Assembly (NCBI GenBank): GCA_902569105.1
Contig: CACFTE010000002.1
Coordinates: forward strand, 43,501-107,500
From: an uncultured Pelagibacteraceae bacterium
GTDB lineage: Bacteria > Pseudomonadota > Alphaproteobacteria > Pelagibacterales > Pelagibacteraceae
Direction of reading: 5' to 3'
Length of the DNA stretch: 64,000 bases
A program made the translations under genes and the position numbers. This document shows, piece after piece, positions 9,431-18,705 of this stretch; positions within the stretch are counted from its first letter, which is position 1; each line of letters opens with the position of its first letter. The notes under the pieces were generated by a model that did not search any database, was not told the origin of the DNA, and saw only the letters and a program-made list of their open reading frames with translations.

Positions 9431-10819
9431 ATGAAAAAAGAAAACAATTTAATACCCAGTCTTCCTAAAGGATTTAAAGATAGATGGGGAAAAGAATTAG
9501 CTTTAAAAAAAAAGTTATTAAAAATCATTGAAGCTAATTTTACAAAATATGGATTTTTACCATTGGAAACTTCTCCAATGGAAATCAGTGAAAATATAGG
9601 ATCATTTCTTGCAGATGATGATACCAACCCTATGTCTGATGTATTTACATTCAATGATGAAAAAGAATCCTTAACCCTCAGATATGATATGAGCGCACCT
9701 CTGGCAAGATTCGTGGCTCAAAACTATAGAGATCTAACATTTCCATATAAAAGATATACTTTTGGCGATGTCTTCAGAAGAGAAAAACCAGATAGTGCAA
9801 GATATAGATCTTTCATGCAGTTTGATGCAGACATCATTGGCAATGTAAATGAAGGACAGGCAGATGCTGAAATTTGTAATATTATTTCTGATACTTTTTT
9901 TAACTGTGGACTTAAATCAGATCAATTTACAATAAATGTTTCTAACAGAAAGATTGTTCAAGGACTTATTTCTGAACTTAAAATAACGAACGAGCAAGAA
10001 CTAAAAGTTATTAGAGCAATTGATAAGTTAGAAAGAATTGGAATAGATGGTGTTAAAGATCTTCTTCAAAAAGAGAGAAAAGATGAGAGTGGAGCAATAA
10101 CTAAAGGTGCAAACTTAACTAATGAGCAAACATCCCAAATTATTGAATTCTTAAAGATAAAAGATATTAAATCATTGAAATCAAATATCAAAAACAACAT
10201 ATCTCAAGAGGGAATTAATGAGATAGAAGAGCTATTTAATATTTTATCTAAAGGAAATTTCTCAAATCAGATTAAAACTAATTTCAATATTGTCAGAGGG
10301 CTAGCTTATTATTCTGGTTTTTGTGTTGAGACAAATTTAAATTTTAAAGGAAAAAATACTCAAGGAAAAGAAATCGATATTGGTTCTTGTGCATCAGGTG
10401 GTAGGTACAATTCTCTTATTAAAAGATTTAAAGGCGTTGATTTTAAAGGAACAGGTATGTCAATAGGTGTAGACAGGTTAGTTTTTGCTTTAAATCAATT
10501 AGATCAGTTTAAAGAAGATGACAGTAACAATATTCTAGTTTGTGTTTTAGATCCAAACTATATGGATCAATATTATAAAATAGTAAACGAACTGAGAGAA
10601 AATAATATTAATTCTGAAATATACCTAGACTCTTCCAAAAATCTTAAAAAACAATTAACTTATGCGGATAAAAAAGGTTGCTCTCTTGCAATTATTTGTG
10701 GCCAAGAAGAAATTGAGAAGGGCAGAATAACAATTAAGAAATTAAAATCTAAAAAAGAAAACGATCAAATATCAATCAGTTCAAAAAATTTAATAAATGA
10801 AATCAAGAAACTTATTTAA
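9431..10819 (+). CDS. hisS: Histidyl-tRNA synthetase (track start 9386 lies within the tRNA; Met at 9431 preferred)
   Basis: LPKGFKDRWGKE; TLRYDMSAPLARFVA; RYKRYTFGDVFRREKP-like class II motif; GLAYYSGFCVE; GGRYNSL. Confidence 0.92.
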   Translation: MKKENNLIPSLPKGFKDRWGKELALKKKLLKIIEANFTKYGFLPLETSPMEISENIGSFLADDDTNPMSDVFTFNDEKESLTLRYDMSAPLARFVAQNYRDLTFPYKRYTFGDVFRREKPDSARYRSFMQFDADIIGNVNEGQADAEICNIISDTFFNCGLKSDQFTINVSNRKIVQGLISELKITNEQELKVIRAIDKLERIGIDGVKDLLQKERKDESGAITKGANLTNEQTSQIIEFLKIKDIKSLKSNIKNNISQEGINEIEELFNILSKGNFSNQIKTNFNIVRGLAYYSGFCVETNLNFKGKNTQGKEIDIGSCASGGRYNSLIKRFKGVDFKGTGMSIGVDRLVFALNQLDQFKEDDSNNILVCVLDPNYMDQYYKIVNELRENNINSEIYLDSSKNLKKQLTYADKKGCSLAIICGQEEIEKGRITIKKLKSKKENDQISISSKNLINEIKKLI

Positions 10820-11834
10820 AATTCTTAAGTCCAAAGGGTTTAAGAATATTGAGTTAGACAATATAATAGAGTCAAAATATGTTCTTAAAAGATCAGGAGG
10901 AAGTTATAGACAATTTCTGTTTTCTTTTTATGATCAGAACTTAAAAGAATGGTCATTAGTACCTGATTTATCTGTTAGCAGTGTTGTTAAGTTTATTCAG
11001 AATAAAATTAAGTCAAAAACTAAATGGTTTTATACCGGAGAGGCTTACCGTAAACAAAATAAAAACTATAACTCTCCCATAATTAATCAGACTGGATTTG
11101 AAATTTTCGCTTCTAATGACAAATTTAAAGATGATAAAGAGATAATTCAAACATCTATTGAAATATTTAAAAAATCAAATTTTAAAATAGGTGAATTAAA
11201 TATAAGCAACATTGAAATATTTAATGCATTAGTAAATAGACTAACACTAGCAAGGCGCTGGAAGGACAGGATAAAAAGACATTTTTGTAGAGAAGTATAT
11301 TTTAATCAATTATTAAAAAAACTTTCTAGTAGTTCAGATATAGATCCTGTTGCTGTTGAGAAAGATAAAAAAATTGCTGAAAAATTAAGAAAGCAAAATC
11401 TTAACACTTTATATTCCGGTAGAACACTTAAAGATATTTTAGAACGTTTTGATTTAAAAAATTATAAAGAACCAAGATCTGGAACAGATAAAAAAAATGT
11501 TAAAATTATAAAAGAGTATCTTAAAATTTCCTGTCCAATAGAGAAAGCCACAGTTACATTAAACAAGTTTTTTAAAAAAAATAAGTTAAATTTATTTATT
11601 AGTGATGACTATTTTCCTGTAATTGTTAATAAAAGTTTAAGAATAAAATTTTCAACAAATATAAATCGATCTCTCGAGTATTATTCAGGAATGGTTTTTA
11701 ATATTTCGGTTAATAAAAAGGGTAAAAAAAGTGTGCTAGTATCAGGAGGTCGTTACGATGGATTGCTAAAAAATCTTGGAAGTAAAAAAGATACATCAGC
11801 GGTTGGTGCAGCTATTGATATGAGTTTATTATGA
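10797..11834 (+). CDS. hisZ: ATP phosphoribosyltransferase regulatory subunit (HisRS paralogue)
   Basis: HisRS-like fold motifs (WFYTGEAYRKQ, YYSGMVFNI, SGGRYDGLL), located between hisS and hisG. Confidence 0.88.
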   Translation: MKSRNLFKILKSKGFKNIELDNIIESKYVLKRSGGSYRQFLFSFYDQNLKEWSLVPDLSVSSVVKFIQNKIKSKTKWFYTGEAYRKQNKNYNSPIINQTGFEIFASNDKFKDDKEIIQTSIEIFKKSNFKIGELNISNIEIFNALVNRLTLARRWKDRIKRHFCREVYFNQLLKKLSSSSDIDPVAVEKDKKIAEKLRKQNLNTLYSGRTLKDILERFDLKNYKEPRSGTDKKNVKIIKEYLKISCPIEKATVTLNKFFKKNKLNLFISDDYFPVIVNKSLRIKFSTNINRSLEYYSGMVFNISVNKKGKKSVLVSGGRYDGLLKNLGSKKDTSAVGAAIDMSLL

Positions 11835-12511
11835 AAAATGAAATATTAAACATTGCTACTTTATCCAAAGGCCGTTTAAAGGATCAGGCTGAAAAAGTTT
11901 TTAAAAAAAATGGTTTAAAAATTATTTCAAAATCAGAAAGATCATTAATTGGATCAATCAAGGGGTTTCCTAATGTTCGTGTAATGTATATGAATGCGAC
12001 AGAAATTATTGAAGCTTTAGGAAAAGGCGTTTGTGCGATTGGGATTAGCGGAAAAGATCTATGGAGAGAAAGTGAGCCCAGCATTCAATCTAAAGTATCT
12101 TTAGTAAAAGAGTTTGAATGGGGAAAGTCTGATCTAGTAGTTGCTGTTCCAACTACTTGGATTGATTGTATAAATTCTGCAGATTTAGAGGAAATATCTT
12201 TTGAGTTTTTTAAAAAAAAGAAAAGACTAATGAGAGTTGCAACAAAATTTAAGAACCTCAGTAGAGATTGGTTTAATGAAAAAGGAATTACACAATATGA
12301 ACTTATTTCTTCTCTTGGAGCAACAGAAAACTCACATATAATTGGAAAATCAGATCTGATTGTTGATTTGAGCTCAACAGGTGAAACCTTGCGTCAAAAT
12401 AATTTAAAGATTATTGAAGTTATTTTAAAGTCATCTGCGTGTCTTTTTACTTCTAAAAAGTTAAAAAATAAAAAAGAGGTAAAAAAAATTGTAAAATTAC
12501 TTTCTAAATAA
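11831..12511 (+). CDS. hisG: ATP phosphoribosyltransferase catalytic subunit (short form)
   Basis: IATLSKGRLKDQAEKVF, DLIVDLSSTGETLRQNNLKII. Confidence 0.93.
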   Translation: MKNEILNIATLSKGRLKDQAEKVFKKNGLKIISKSERSLIGSIKGFPNVRVMYMNATEIIEALGKGVCAIGISGKDLWRESEPSIQSKVSLVKEFEWGKSDLVVAVPTTWIDCINSADLEEISFEFFKKKKRLMRVATKFKNLSRDWFNEKGITQYELISSLGATENSHIIGKSDLIVDLSSTGETLRQNNLKIIEVILKSSACLFTSKKLKNKKEVKKIVKLLSK

Positions 12512-12513
12512 AT

Positions 12514-12714
12514 TTACTTTTTAATTCTTCCGTATTTATCTCTTTTAGACCATTTCTTTGCAGTTTTAATATTTACACTACCTTTTTTAGCAGCAGTATA
12601 ACCAAGCATATAAATTTTTGCTTGCTTAGTTGCGTCAGTTTTCGATAAACCTTTTTTTCTATAAGCTGAAATAACCTTTGATAATGTCATTTCTCTTTGT
12701 TTGATTGCTTTCAT
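12514..12714 (-). CDS. Hypothetical protein (66 aa, basic)
   Basis: ORF only. Confidence 0.5.
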   Translation of the reverse strand: MKAIKQREMTLSKVISAYRKKGLSKTDATKQAKIYMLGYTAAKKGSVNIKTAKKWSKRDKYGRIKK

Positions 12715-12730
12715 AATTAAAAACCTCAGT

Positions 12731-13192
12731 TTAATTACCTATCATATAATAAGGTTTAATAATCGTACACCATTCATTAGCATAGGCCATATCTGGTGTT
12801 ATTCCAATATCGGTATCTCTCCAGGGTCGTCTTTCATATAGATCAAATATTCTTATTTCCGGATAATCAATATTGGTGCCACCTGCAAACCAATACTCTA
12901 AAGTAGTTGCAAAATAAATGTTATGCCCCTGAATCATTTCACACTTTGATGCAAGATCAATAAAATTCCAAACTTTTGATATTTCATTAAATTTATTAGC
13001 CTTAGCGTCATACTCCCAAATTATGTCACCTCTTTCATATTGTTCTATGTAGATAAAATTTTCATTATCTAATTTATATATTCTCTCAATGTTTGCATCT
13101 TTATGAGGAATTTTTTTTATTTTTAATATTTCACTAGAGTGAGAAATTGTGAATTGGAATAATAATAGAAAAAATACAATAATTTTCTTCAT
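12731..13192 (-). CDS. Hypothetical protein with N-terminal signal sequence
   Basis: MKKIIVFFLLLFQFTISHSS signal-like N-terminus. Confidence 0.6.
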   Translation of the reverse strand: MKKIIVFFLLLFQFTISHSSEILKIKKIPHKDANIERIYKLDNENFIYIEQYERGDIIWEYDAKANKFNEISKVWNFIDLASKCEMIQGHNIYFATTLEYWFAGGTNIDYPEIRIFDLYERRPWRDTDIGITPDMAYANEWCTIIKPYYMIGN

Positions 13193-13194
13193 TT

Positions 13195-13488
13195 CTATTT
13201 CTTATAATCGAAAAAATTTATGACATTATTTTGTTTATCTTTAACTTTATTCTTTATAATTTTTTTATTACCTTTACTTAAAGCTGATAAACCCATTGAA
13301 AATGCAGAGTCAGGCTCTGTGGTAGCTAAATGAATGAGACCATGTGCAATAGTATTGACCATTTCAAATTCATCAAATGTCATATTTTTGGAATTCTCAT
13401 TATTAATTGAACATGAAAAACCAGTTTCAGTAGGACTTAAATAAATTTTAATTGTTTTATTATTGTCTATTTCTGATCTAGTTTTCAT
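13195..13488 (-). CDS. Hypothetical protein (97 aa)
   Basis: ORF in overlapping operon-like series. Confidence 0.55.
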   Translation of the reverse strand: MKTRSEIDNNKTIKIYLSPTETGFSCSINNENSKNMTFDEFEMVNTIAHGLIHLATTEPDSAFSMGLSALSKGNKKIIKNKVKDKQNNVINFFDYKK

Positions 13489-13783
13489 CTTTTTTAGTAC
13501 CTGTTGTAACCTTTATTGCGTTGTCTATAATTTCTTTTTCAAGTCTACTTAACTCAACAACATTTGACATCACTTCGCTGAGAGTTTCTTTTGAATTTTT
13601 TACCAAACTACCGGTATGCATTGTAAATCGAGTATAAGGTTTTTCGTTTGTAAGAATTGTTAATACATTCTGCTCTTTGTCATTTTTTCTAACTTTTATA
13701 TAAATACACCACTCACAAGCATCATCTGGATTTTGCTTTTCAAATTCTATTTCAAGAGCATCAGCTGTAATTAGTTTTCCCAT
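13478..13783 (-). CDS. Hypothetical protein (101 aa)
   Basis: ORF in overlapping series. Confidence 0.55.
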   Translation of the reverse strand: MGKLITADALEIEFEKQNPDDACEWCIYIKVRKNDKEQNVLTILTNEKPYTRFTMHTGSLVKNSKETLSEVMSNVVELSRLEKEIIDNAIKVTTGTKKDEN

Positions 13784-13971
13784 TAGTGCAAAGTCCTTTC
13801 AGTATTTTGTCGATTATGAATAATTTTATTCTCAACCTTACAAAATGTGCATTTCTCTTTTATTTCCTTACCAAGATGATAGGGGCCTACCTGGGCAATA
13901 TTTTTAATAACTTTCACCTCTCCAGTTCCTTGACAAGCAAAACATAAATTTTGATTATTTTTTGACATCAC
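13783..13971 (-). CDS. Small zinc-ribbon-like protein (CxxCxGxG / CxxC)
   Basis: CFACQGTGEV...CTFCKV. Confidence 0.55.
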   Translation of the reverse strand: MMSKNNQNLCFACQGTGEVKVIKNIAQVGPYHLGKEIKEKCTFCKVENKIIHNRQNTERTLH

Positions 13972-14272
13972 CTTTGCCTTTTTCTTTGAAAGATTTAATT
14001 CTTAAATATTTATTAATTATAAAGTGTGCATCTATTAATGCGTGAACAACTAATATAAAAATTCCAATTTTTATTAGAAATAAATTTTCTAAAATAATTC
14101 CACCTGCTAAAAATAGACAGCCAGAATTTCCTATTACAAAAAATATGTTTCTTGATGAGAATGGAATTTTTCCATCTTTACCAAAAAAGTAAAATAATAA
14201 AGCAGCTTGAAATATAATCGTAATTTTAGCTGCAATTAACATTGCTTTTAATAAAACAGGATCTGATATCAA
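13955..14272 (-). CDS. Small multi-TM membrane protein
   Basis: Hydrophobic segments; overlaps the herA-like end. Confidence 0.55.
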   Translation of the reverse strand: MISDPVLLKAMLIAAKITIIFQAALLFYFFGKDGKIPFSSRNIFFVIGNSGCLFLAGGIILENLFLIKIGIFILVVHALIDAHFIINKYLRIKSFKEKGKGDVKK

Positions 14273-16017
14273 TTAGGTCTCCTTTGATCAGATTTAAATA
14301 TTTTATCAAATTTACCAGATAGTAATTTTTTACTTTTTGAAATGTAGGTTTCTTTCCAGTTCTTGACATCATTGATGAAATCTTCATCTCCAATATCATC
14401 GTTGGTTAAATCATCATCAAATTTGATTTGTACAGTAAGTGGTATATTTGTAATTTGACCACTAACTATACCTTGGCCATTTGCGAAATTAGGCAACTGT
14501 TTTGCCTCTTCATTATCCCAATTCTCCATTGTCTTTTTAACAAAATTTTGGTCTCTCTCATTTTTTAATCTTAAAATGATATATGAGTTCATTTGAGAAC
14601 ATACCGTTTCATCTAGTCTGTAAGGTCTTTGACTTACTAGCATAAGACCAACACCAAATTTTCTTCCCTCTGTTGCAATTTTTTTAATTGTTGAAACAGA
14701 AGGATAGCCATCTTGACCTTCAGATTTAGAAGGTATGAAGTTTTGAGCTTCCTCAAGAACAGTAAAAAATGGGGGAATTACATTTGAACTTACTGATCTA
14801 TGATTAAATAAGCTCTCAAGAAGAATTGAAACAATTGTGCTTGAAGGTAGGCTTTCATATCCTTTAAGATAAAGAATAGAAACTTGTGATTTAGCAATAA
14901 TTTTCTCTGGTTGAGAATAAGGATCAGGCAACTCTTCAAATTTAAGATGAGGAAACTTGTCCATATTTGATTTATTACTCTGCTCCATCTCAGTTAATTT
15001 TTTTTCTACTTTTCTAAGACTTCTTGAAACAACCCCCATTGTTGAGGCACCTGTGTGACTTGCGCCTCTCAATCCATTAGATGATTTATTTCTTTTATTT
15101 TCTGCAGCTGAATTAGATCTTTGAATTAGTATTTTTATATAGTCGATAAGACTAGTGCCAGTTTCGTACTCAATATTCATTAATAACCAGTTTAAAAATT
15201 CGTATTGAGGCTCTGTTAACTTATTACCTAATCTTTCTATAAGTGTAAAAATTACTTCTTTATTATTTTTAGGTGCAGAAATTTTCGGATAAAATAATTT
15301 TATCTCATGTTCAGGGAACAGTTTTTTAGCTTTTTGAACAATTCCTAAATTATCACCATGCGGATCAAAAATTAAAATTGGATATTGTTTTTCCATTAGT
15401 TCTCTTACAGCTCTTCTTACCCATACTGATTTACCAGCTCCAGTCATCCCAATTACAAGAACATGACGAGAAACCATATTGTCGGCTGAAACATAAACAT
15501 CTACGTCTTTTCTAGCTACTAAGTTACCAATAAATATTGGATTTTTGCCTTTCATATCTGCATTAAGAAGTTTGCTTAAGTCTTGAGATGAGGGATATTT
15601 AACAGCTCCACCCGGAGATACTGGATAATTTAATGGTATTAATTCCATTTTTTTTCCAGCAAGATTTTCAGTATAACCTAAATTTTTTACGGTGCAGATA
15701 GAGTCGTTTTTGGTTAAAGGTAAAATTGTATCTTGAATACTTATATTTTCTTCAGTCAGTTCTTTAGTAGCTTCATTTGGAAGAAAATCATTTGTAGAAA
15801 CAATCTCCATTATTCTTCCCCATACAATTACATCAATGACTTTACCTTCGCCGGTAGGAAGTTTTGATTCTGCAGCTACGATATCACCTTTTTTAGCTTT
15901 AAATTTTTTAAGATAAAACATGTACTCATTAATACTTGTTTGTCCAAGAATTGTTCCAATATCAATCCAAGGTGAACTTAGTTTAGTCATTTTACCAATT
16001 ATATTTTCTTTACTCAT
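14269..16017 (-). CDS. HerA-like hexameric ATPase (HAS-barrel + DUF87/FtsK-HerA fold)
   Basis: VLVIGMTGAGKSVWVRRAV Walker A, PILIFDPHGDNLGI, FFTVLEEAQNFIPSK Walker B, LMLVSQRPYRLD. Confidence 0.88.
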   Translation of the reverse strand: MSKENIIGKMTKLSSPWIDIGTILGQTSINEYMFYLKKFKAKKGDIVAAESKLPTGEGKVIDVIVWGRIMEIVSTNDFLPNEATKELTEENISIQDTILPLTKNDSICTVKNLGYTENLAGKKMELIPLNYPVSPGGAVKYPSSQDLSKLLNADMKGKNPIFIGNLVARKDVDVYVSADNMVSRHVLVIGMTGAGKSVWVRRAVRELMEKQYPILIFDPHGDNLGIVQKAKKLFPEHEIKLFYPKISAPKNNKEVIFTLIERLGNKLTEPQYEFLNWLLMNIEYETGTSLIDYIKILIQRSNSAAENKRNKSSNGLRGASHTGASTMGVVSRSLRKVEKKLTEMEQSNKSNMDKFPHLKFEELPDPYSQPEKIIAKSQVSILYLKGYESLPSSTIVSILLESLFNHRSVSSNVIPPFFTVLEEAQNFIPSKSEGQDGYPSVSTIKKIATEGRKFGVGLMLVSQRPYRLDETVCSQMNSYIILRLKNERDQNFVKKTMENWDNEEAKQLPNFANGQGIVSGQITNIPLTVQIKFDDDLTNDDIGDEDFINDVKNWKETYISKSKKLLSGKFDKIFKSDQRRPN

Positions 16018-17303
16018 TTAGATACCTTTCCGGCCTTTGGCCTTTTTTGCCAACTTCTTCCACCATGTGAAATTGACTTTAGTGCTGAGGTAATTGTATT
16101 TTTATCGTTACCATCGAGCGCAATTTTTAAATAATATTTTAAGTAATAACCTTTGGCTGTTCTTCCCAGCCAAGATGGAATTCTTGCAGCTTTATCAACA
16201 ATATCTAAACCAACTGGAAAACCGTAGCTTGGCAATAGTTTGCTGCACGCTAAAATATATTCGTAATCTTCGATTAATTTTTTTGGATAATTTAATGACT
16301 CAATTCTTATTGGTGATTGATTTTTATTAGTTTTAACATAGCCAACAAATACTTTAGGAAAACTATCCATAGCATTTTGCCAATCACCCCACGCCTTCGA
16401 AGGAATTTGTTTTTCAACTTCAATTGGCTTTAATGCTTGGCTATTTTTAAGAATTAACTCAAACAGATTTCCATCATTAATTTTATATCTTTTAATAAGA
16501 CTAACAGTCTTGTCATAGTCATGTTCAGCAAGAACACCTTTTTTAACAGCTCTTATTAAAATATTTCTCAAGTAAATTGTCGACCCGGTTCTTTCTACAA
16601 TTCCATAAATTGGAAACTTAGCTTTTTGGATATATTTGTTTGAATTTAAATAGATATTAATGAAGTGTCGATCTAGATCATTTTCATCATTTAATTTAAA
16701 AAAAGGTACTAGGGTTTTAACAACATTTTTTTTAAATAAAGGAAATTCTGGACCTGAAAAGGGCATAATTGGAGTTTGAAGGGGCCCATGTAAAAAACAG
16801 TATTTAAAATTTTGCTTATTAAATACATGTTTAACAACTGCAGCCATTTCAAATGTAATTCTTGCAGCATCTTTTTTCTTGGTTAACAACTGATTGTCTT
16901 CATATGGATCCTCACTTAGGTCGTAAATATTATTATTTGGATCATATAAATCCCCAAAATATCCAACAGTGTCTTCAAACTTTTCTCTATTTTTCCCAAA
17001 TTCATTTGGTTTTATGATGAAACTTTTAGCTCTGATTGCAAAAGGAGCACTGCTTGATAAGAAATTACTGTAAACTCCTCCGTCCACAAAACAACTCTTA
17101 AAATCTTTTGCTTTTTTCCAATAATCTTTTCCTTTGTATTCAAGATCGATAATTAATTTTTCATCCTCACATATTTTTTTAAATATTTGAACTATGCTTC
17201 CCATTACTTCCATAAAATTCTTTTGAACTTTAGGCGAAGGACTTGTCACAGCATTTTGAATAAATTCTTTAAATAAAGAAGAATTTGTATTTATAGAACT
17301 CAT
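16014..17303 (-). CDS. NurA-domain nuclease-like protein
   Basis: CFVDGGVYSNFL and FLHGPL acidic-site-like motifs, IYGIVERTGSTIYLRNIL; stop overlaps herA-like start. Confidence 0.65.
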   Translation of the reverse strand: MSSINTNSSLFKEFIQNAVTSPSPKVQKNFMEVMGSIVQIFKKICEDEKLIIDLEYKGKDYWKKAKDFKSCFVDGGVYSNFLSSSAPFAIRAKSFIIKPNEFGKNREKFEDTVGYFGDLYDPNNNIYDLSEDPYEDNQLLTKKKDAARITFEMAAVVKHVFNKQNFKYCFLHGPLQTPIMPFSGPEFPLFKKNVVKTLVPFFKLNDENDLDRHFINIYLNSNKYIQKAKFPIYGIVERTGSTIYLRNILIRAVKKGVLAEHDYDKTVSLIKRYKINDGNLFELILKNSQALKPIEVEKQIPSKAWGDWQNAMDSFPKVFVGYVKTNKNQSPIRIESLNYPKKLIEDYEYILACSKLLPSYGFPVGLDIVDKAARIPSWLGRTAKGYYLKYYLKIALDGNDKNTITSALKSISHGGRSWQKRPKAGKVSK

Positions 17304-17638
17304 TGATTTACCTCACAAAAATATTGGATTTTATTACCTCTAATATTTGTTCTAATTCTTAATTTTTTATCTGAAAAATTATTAAATTTACTTTTTAACT
17401 TTTGTTTAAAATTAAAACACGATCTTCTGTTCACAAAAGTTCTAAAGTGAATTTTAATTGTTCCTTTTAAAGCTTTAGAAGAACTGCCGCAGAAAGGCAC
17501 TTGGTTATGATAGAAAGGAAATGAAGGAGAACCAAGTGTTCGAGGCGTCGCCGCTACTCGACAGCTGCTCTTGCTAAAGCTATAAAAGTTACTTGCACGT
17601 AACCTCCTTTGTTTAAAGTTTTTTTTGTTTAGTTGCAT
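17300..17638 (-). CDS. Small hypothetical ORF (112 aa) containing a GC-rich palindromic insert
   Basis: Overlaps both neighbours (stop over nurA-like start, start over sigma-like end), suggesting coupling; middle about 40 aa encoded by a strong inverted repeat. Confidence 0.4.
   Translation of the reverse strand: MQLNKKNFKQRRLRASNFYSFSKSSCRVAATPRTLGSPSFPFYHNQVPFCGSSSKALKGTIKIHFRTFVNRRSCFNFKQKLKSKFNNFSDKKLRIRTNIRGNKIQYFCEVNQ
17462..17588 (-). repeat. GC-rich palindromic element / predicted three-way-junction RNA
   Basis: Arms CTTTTAaAGCTTTAG / CTAAAGCTaTAAAAG, inner stems CACTTGGTT(17498-17506)/AACCAAGTG(17530-17538) and TCGAG-GCG-TCGC-CGC-TA-CTCGA (17540-17561), a GCGA GNRA loop on the minus strand. 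Confidence 0.65.
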
Positions 17639-18705
17639 ACTTTTCTAATACCCACAGTTTTATTGTTTTCAATATTTTTAAAATATTTTGTTTTCGAAAA
17701 TATTAGAAATTTTGCTAGAAGATTTTTCTCAATCATAGCAACTCTTTGTTGACTAATTCCTAATTCAATTTGAAGATCTTTTAATTTAGGTTGTTCATCT
17801 TTAAATTTAAGTATACGGCTATTAAAAATAATTTTTTCTCTTTGATTACAATGTTTTAGAAAATCAATTACACTTTTTTTTAACAAAACTTTATTTTGCC
17901 TTTGGATTAAGTTTTCATCAATTTCTAAACCATCATATTCATTATTTTCTTTATAAGTATCTTTTGAAAAAGTTTTTTTACAAATATCCCAGGTTGCTAC
18001 CTCAAGTTCCTTATTATCATCAGATACTATTTTCCAATTTGGAACTTTACCAAATTGAATACTTTCAAGTTCAAATATTACATTTATATTTTTTTTATAA
18101 AGTTTAGCTAAATCTTTTGCTTCTGGGAAAGATAAATGAATAGAGTTTAAAGCATTTCTATATCCTAATTTAATATTTTTTTCCCTTATATTTCTTATAT
18201 GTGTATGAATTTTTTCTGTGGTATCACATCCACTTAAATTATTTTCTTTATTAAAATATTCTTTAATTTTTTGTTTAATATAATTTATAGCAAAAGTTGA
18301 AAATTTTAATTTTTCACAATTATAATTTAAATTTTTATCTTTTAAGTAAGCTCCTCCTCCATATTCTCCGTCTCGATTTACTTTTAATGTTTGTGACCCA
18401 TCCCTGTGAGTATAAATGAAATAAGTCTTTGATGACTCCATCAATAGCAGTAGCGCTTGACTTTGGATATCTTCACATTTCACTAAATTTCCTAAAGATG
18501 AGCAAATGATTGATTTTTTCTTTTTAATCCCTTTTAACCTAGAGAAATCTAAGTAAAGTCCGCTTTCAGCATTGATTTTGCCAGATGTATTGAATTTATC
18601 GGTATTATCTAAAAGACAAAGCTCGTTACTAACGAGTGTTTTTGATTTTTTTTCAATTTCTATGAGAGCTTTAGGGTCTGCCACCAGACCAAGTTTGTTT
18701 ATCAT
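17629..18705 (-). CDS. Divergent sigma-70 family factor (RpoH-like regions 2 and 4)
   Basis: FSTFAINYIKQKIKEYF resembles sigma region 2.3-2.4; C-terminal HCNQREKIIFNSRIL...TLKDLQIELGISQQRVAMIEKNLL resembles region 4 HTH. Confidence 0.65.
   Translation of the reverse strand: MINKLGLVADPKALIEIEKKSKTLVSNELCLLDNTDKFNTSGKINAESGLYLDFSRLKGIKKKKSIICSSLGNLVKCEDIQSQALLLLMESSKTYFIYTHRDGSQTLKVNRDGEYGGGAYLKDKNLNYNCEKLKFSTFAINYIKQKIKEYFNKENNLSGCDTTEKIHTHIRNIREKNIKLGYRNALNSIHLSFPEAKDLAKLYKKNINVIFELESIQFGKVPNWKIVSDDNKELEVATWDICKKTFSKDTYKENNEYDGLEIDENLIQRQNKVLLKKSVIDFLKHCNQREKIIFNSRILKFKDEQPKLKDLQIELGISQQRVAMIEKNLLAKFLIFSKTKYFKNIENNKTVGIRKVCN

Noticed and set aside
9301-9654. 117-aa minus-strand ORF over tRNA-His/hisS start
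   Set aside because: Antisense to tRNA-His and hisS; shadow ORF.
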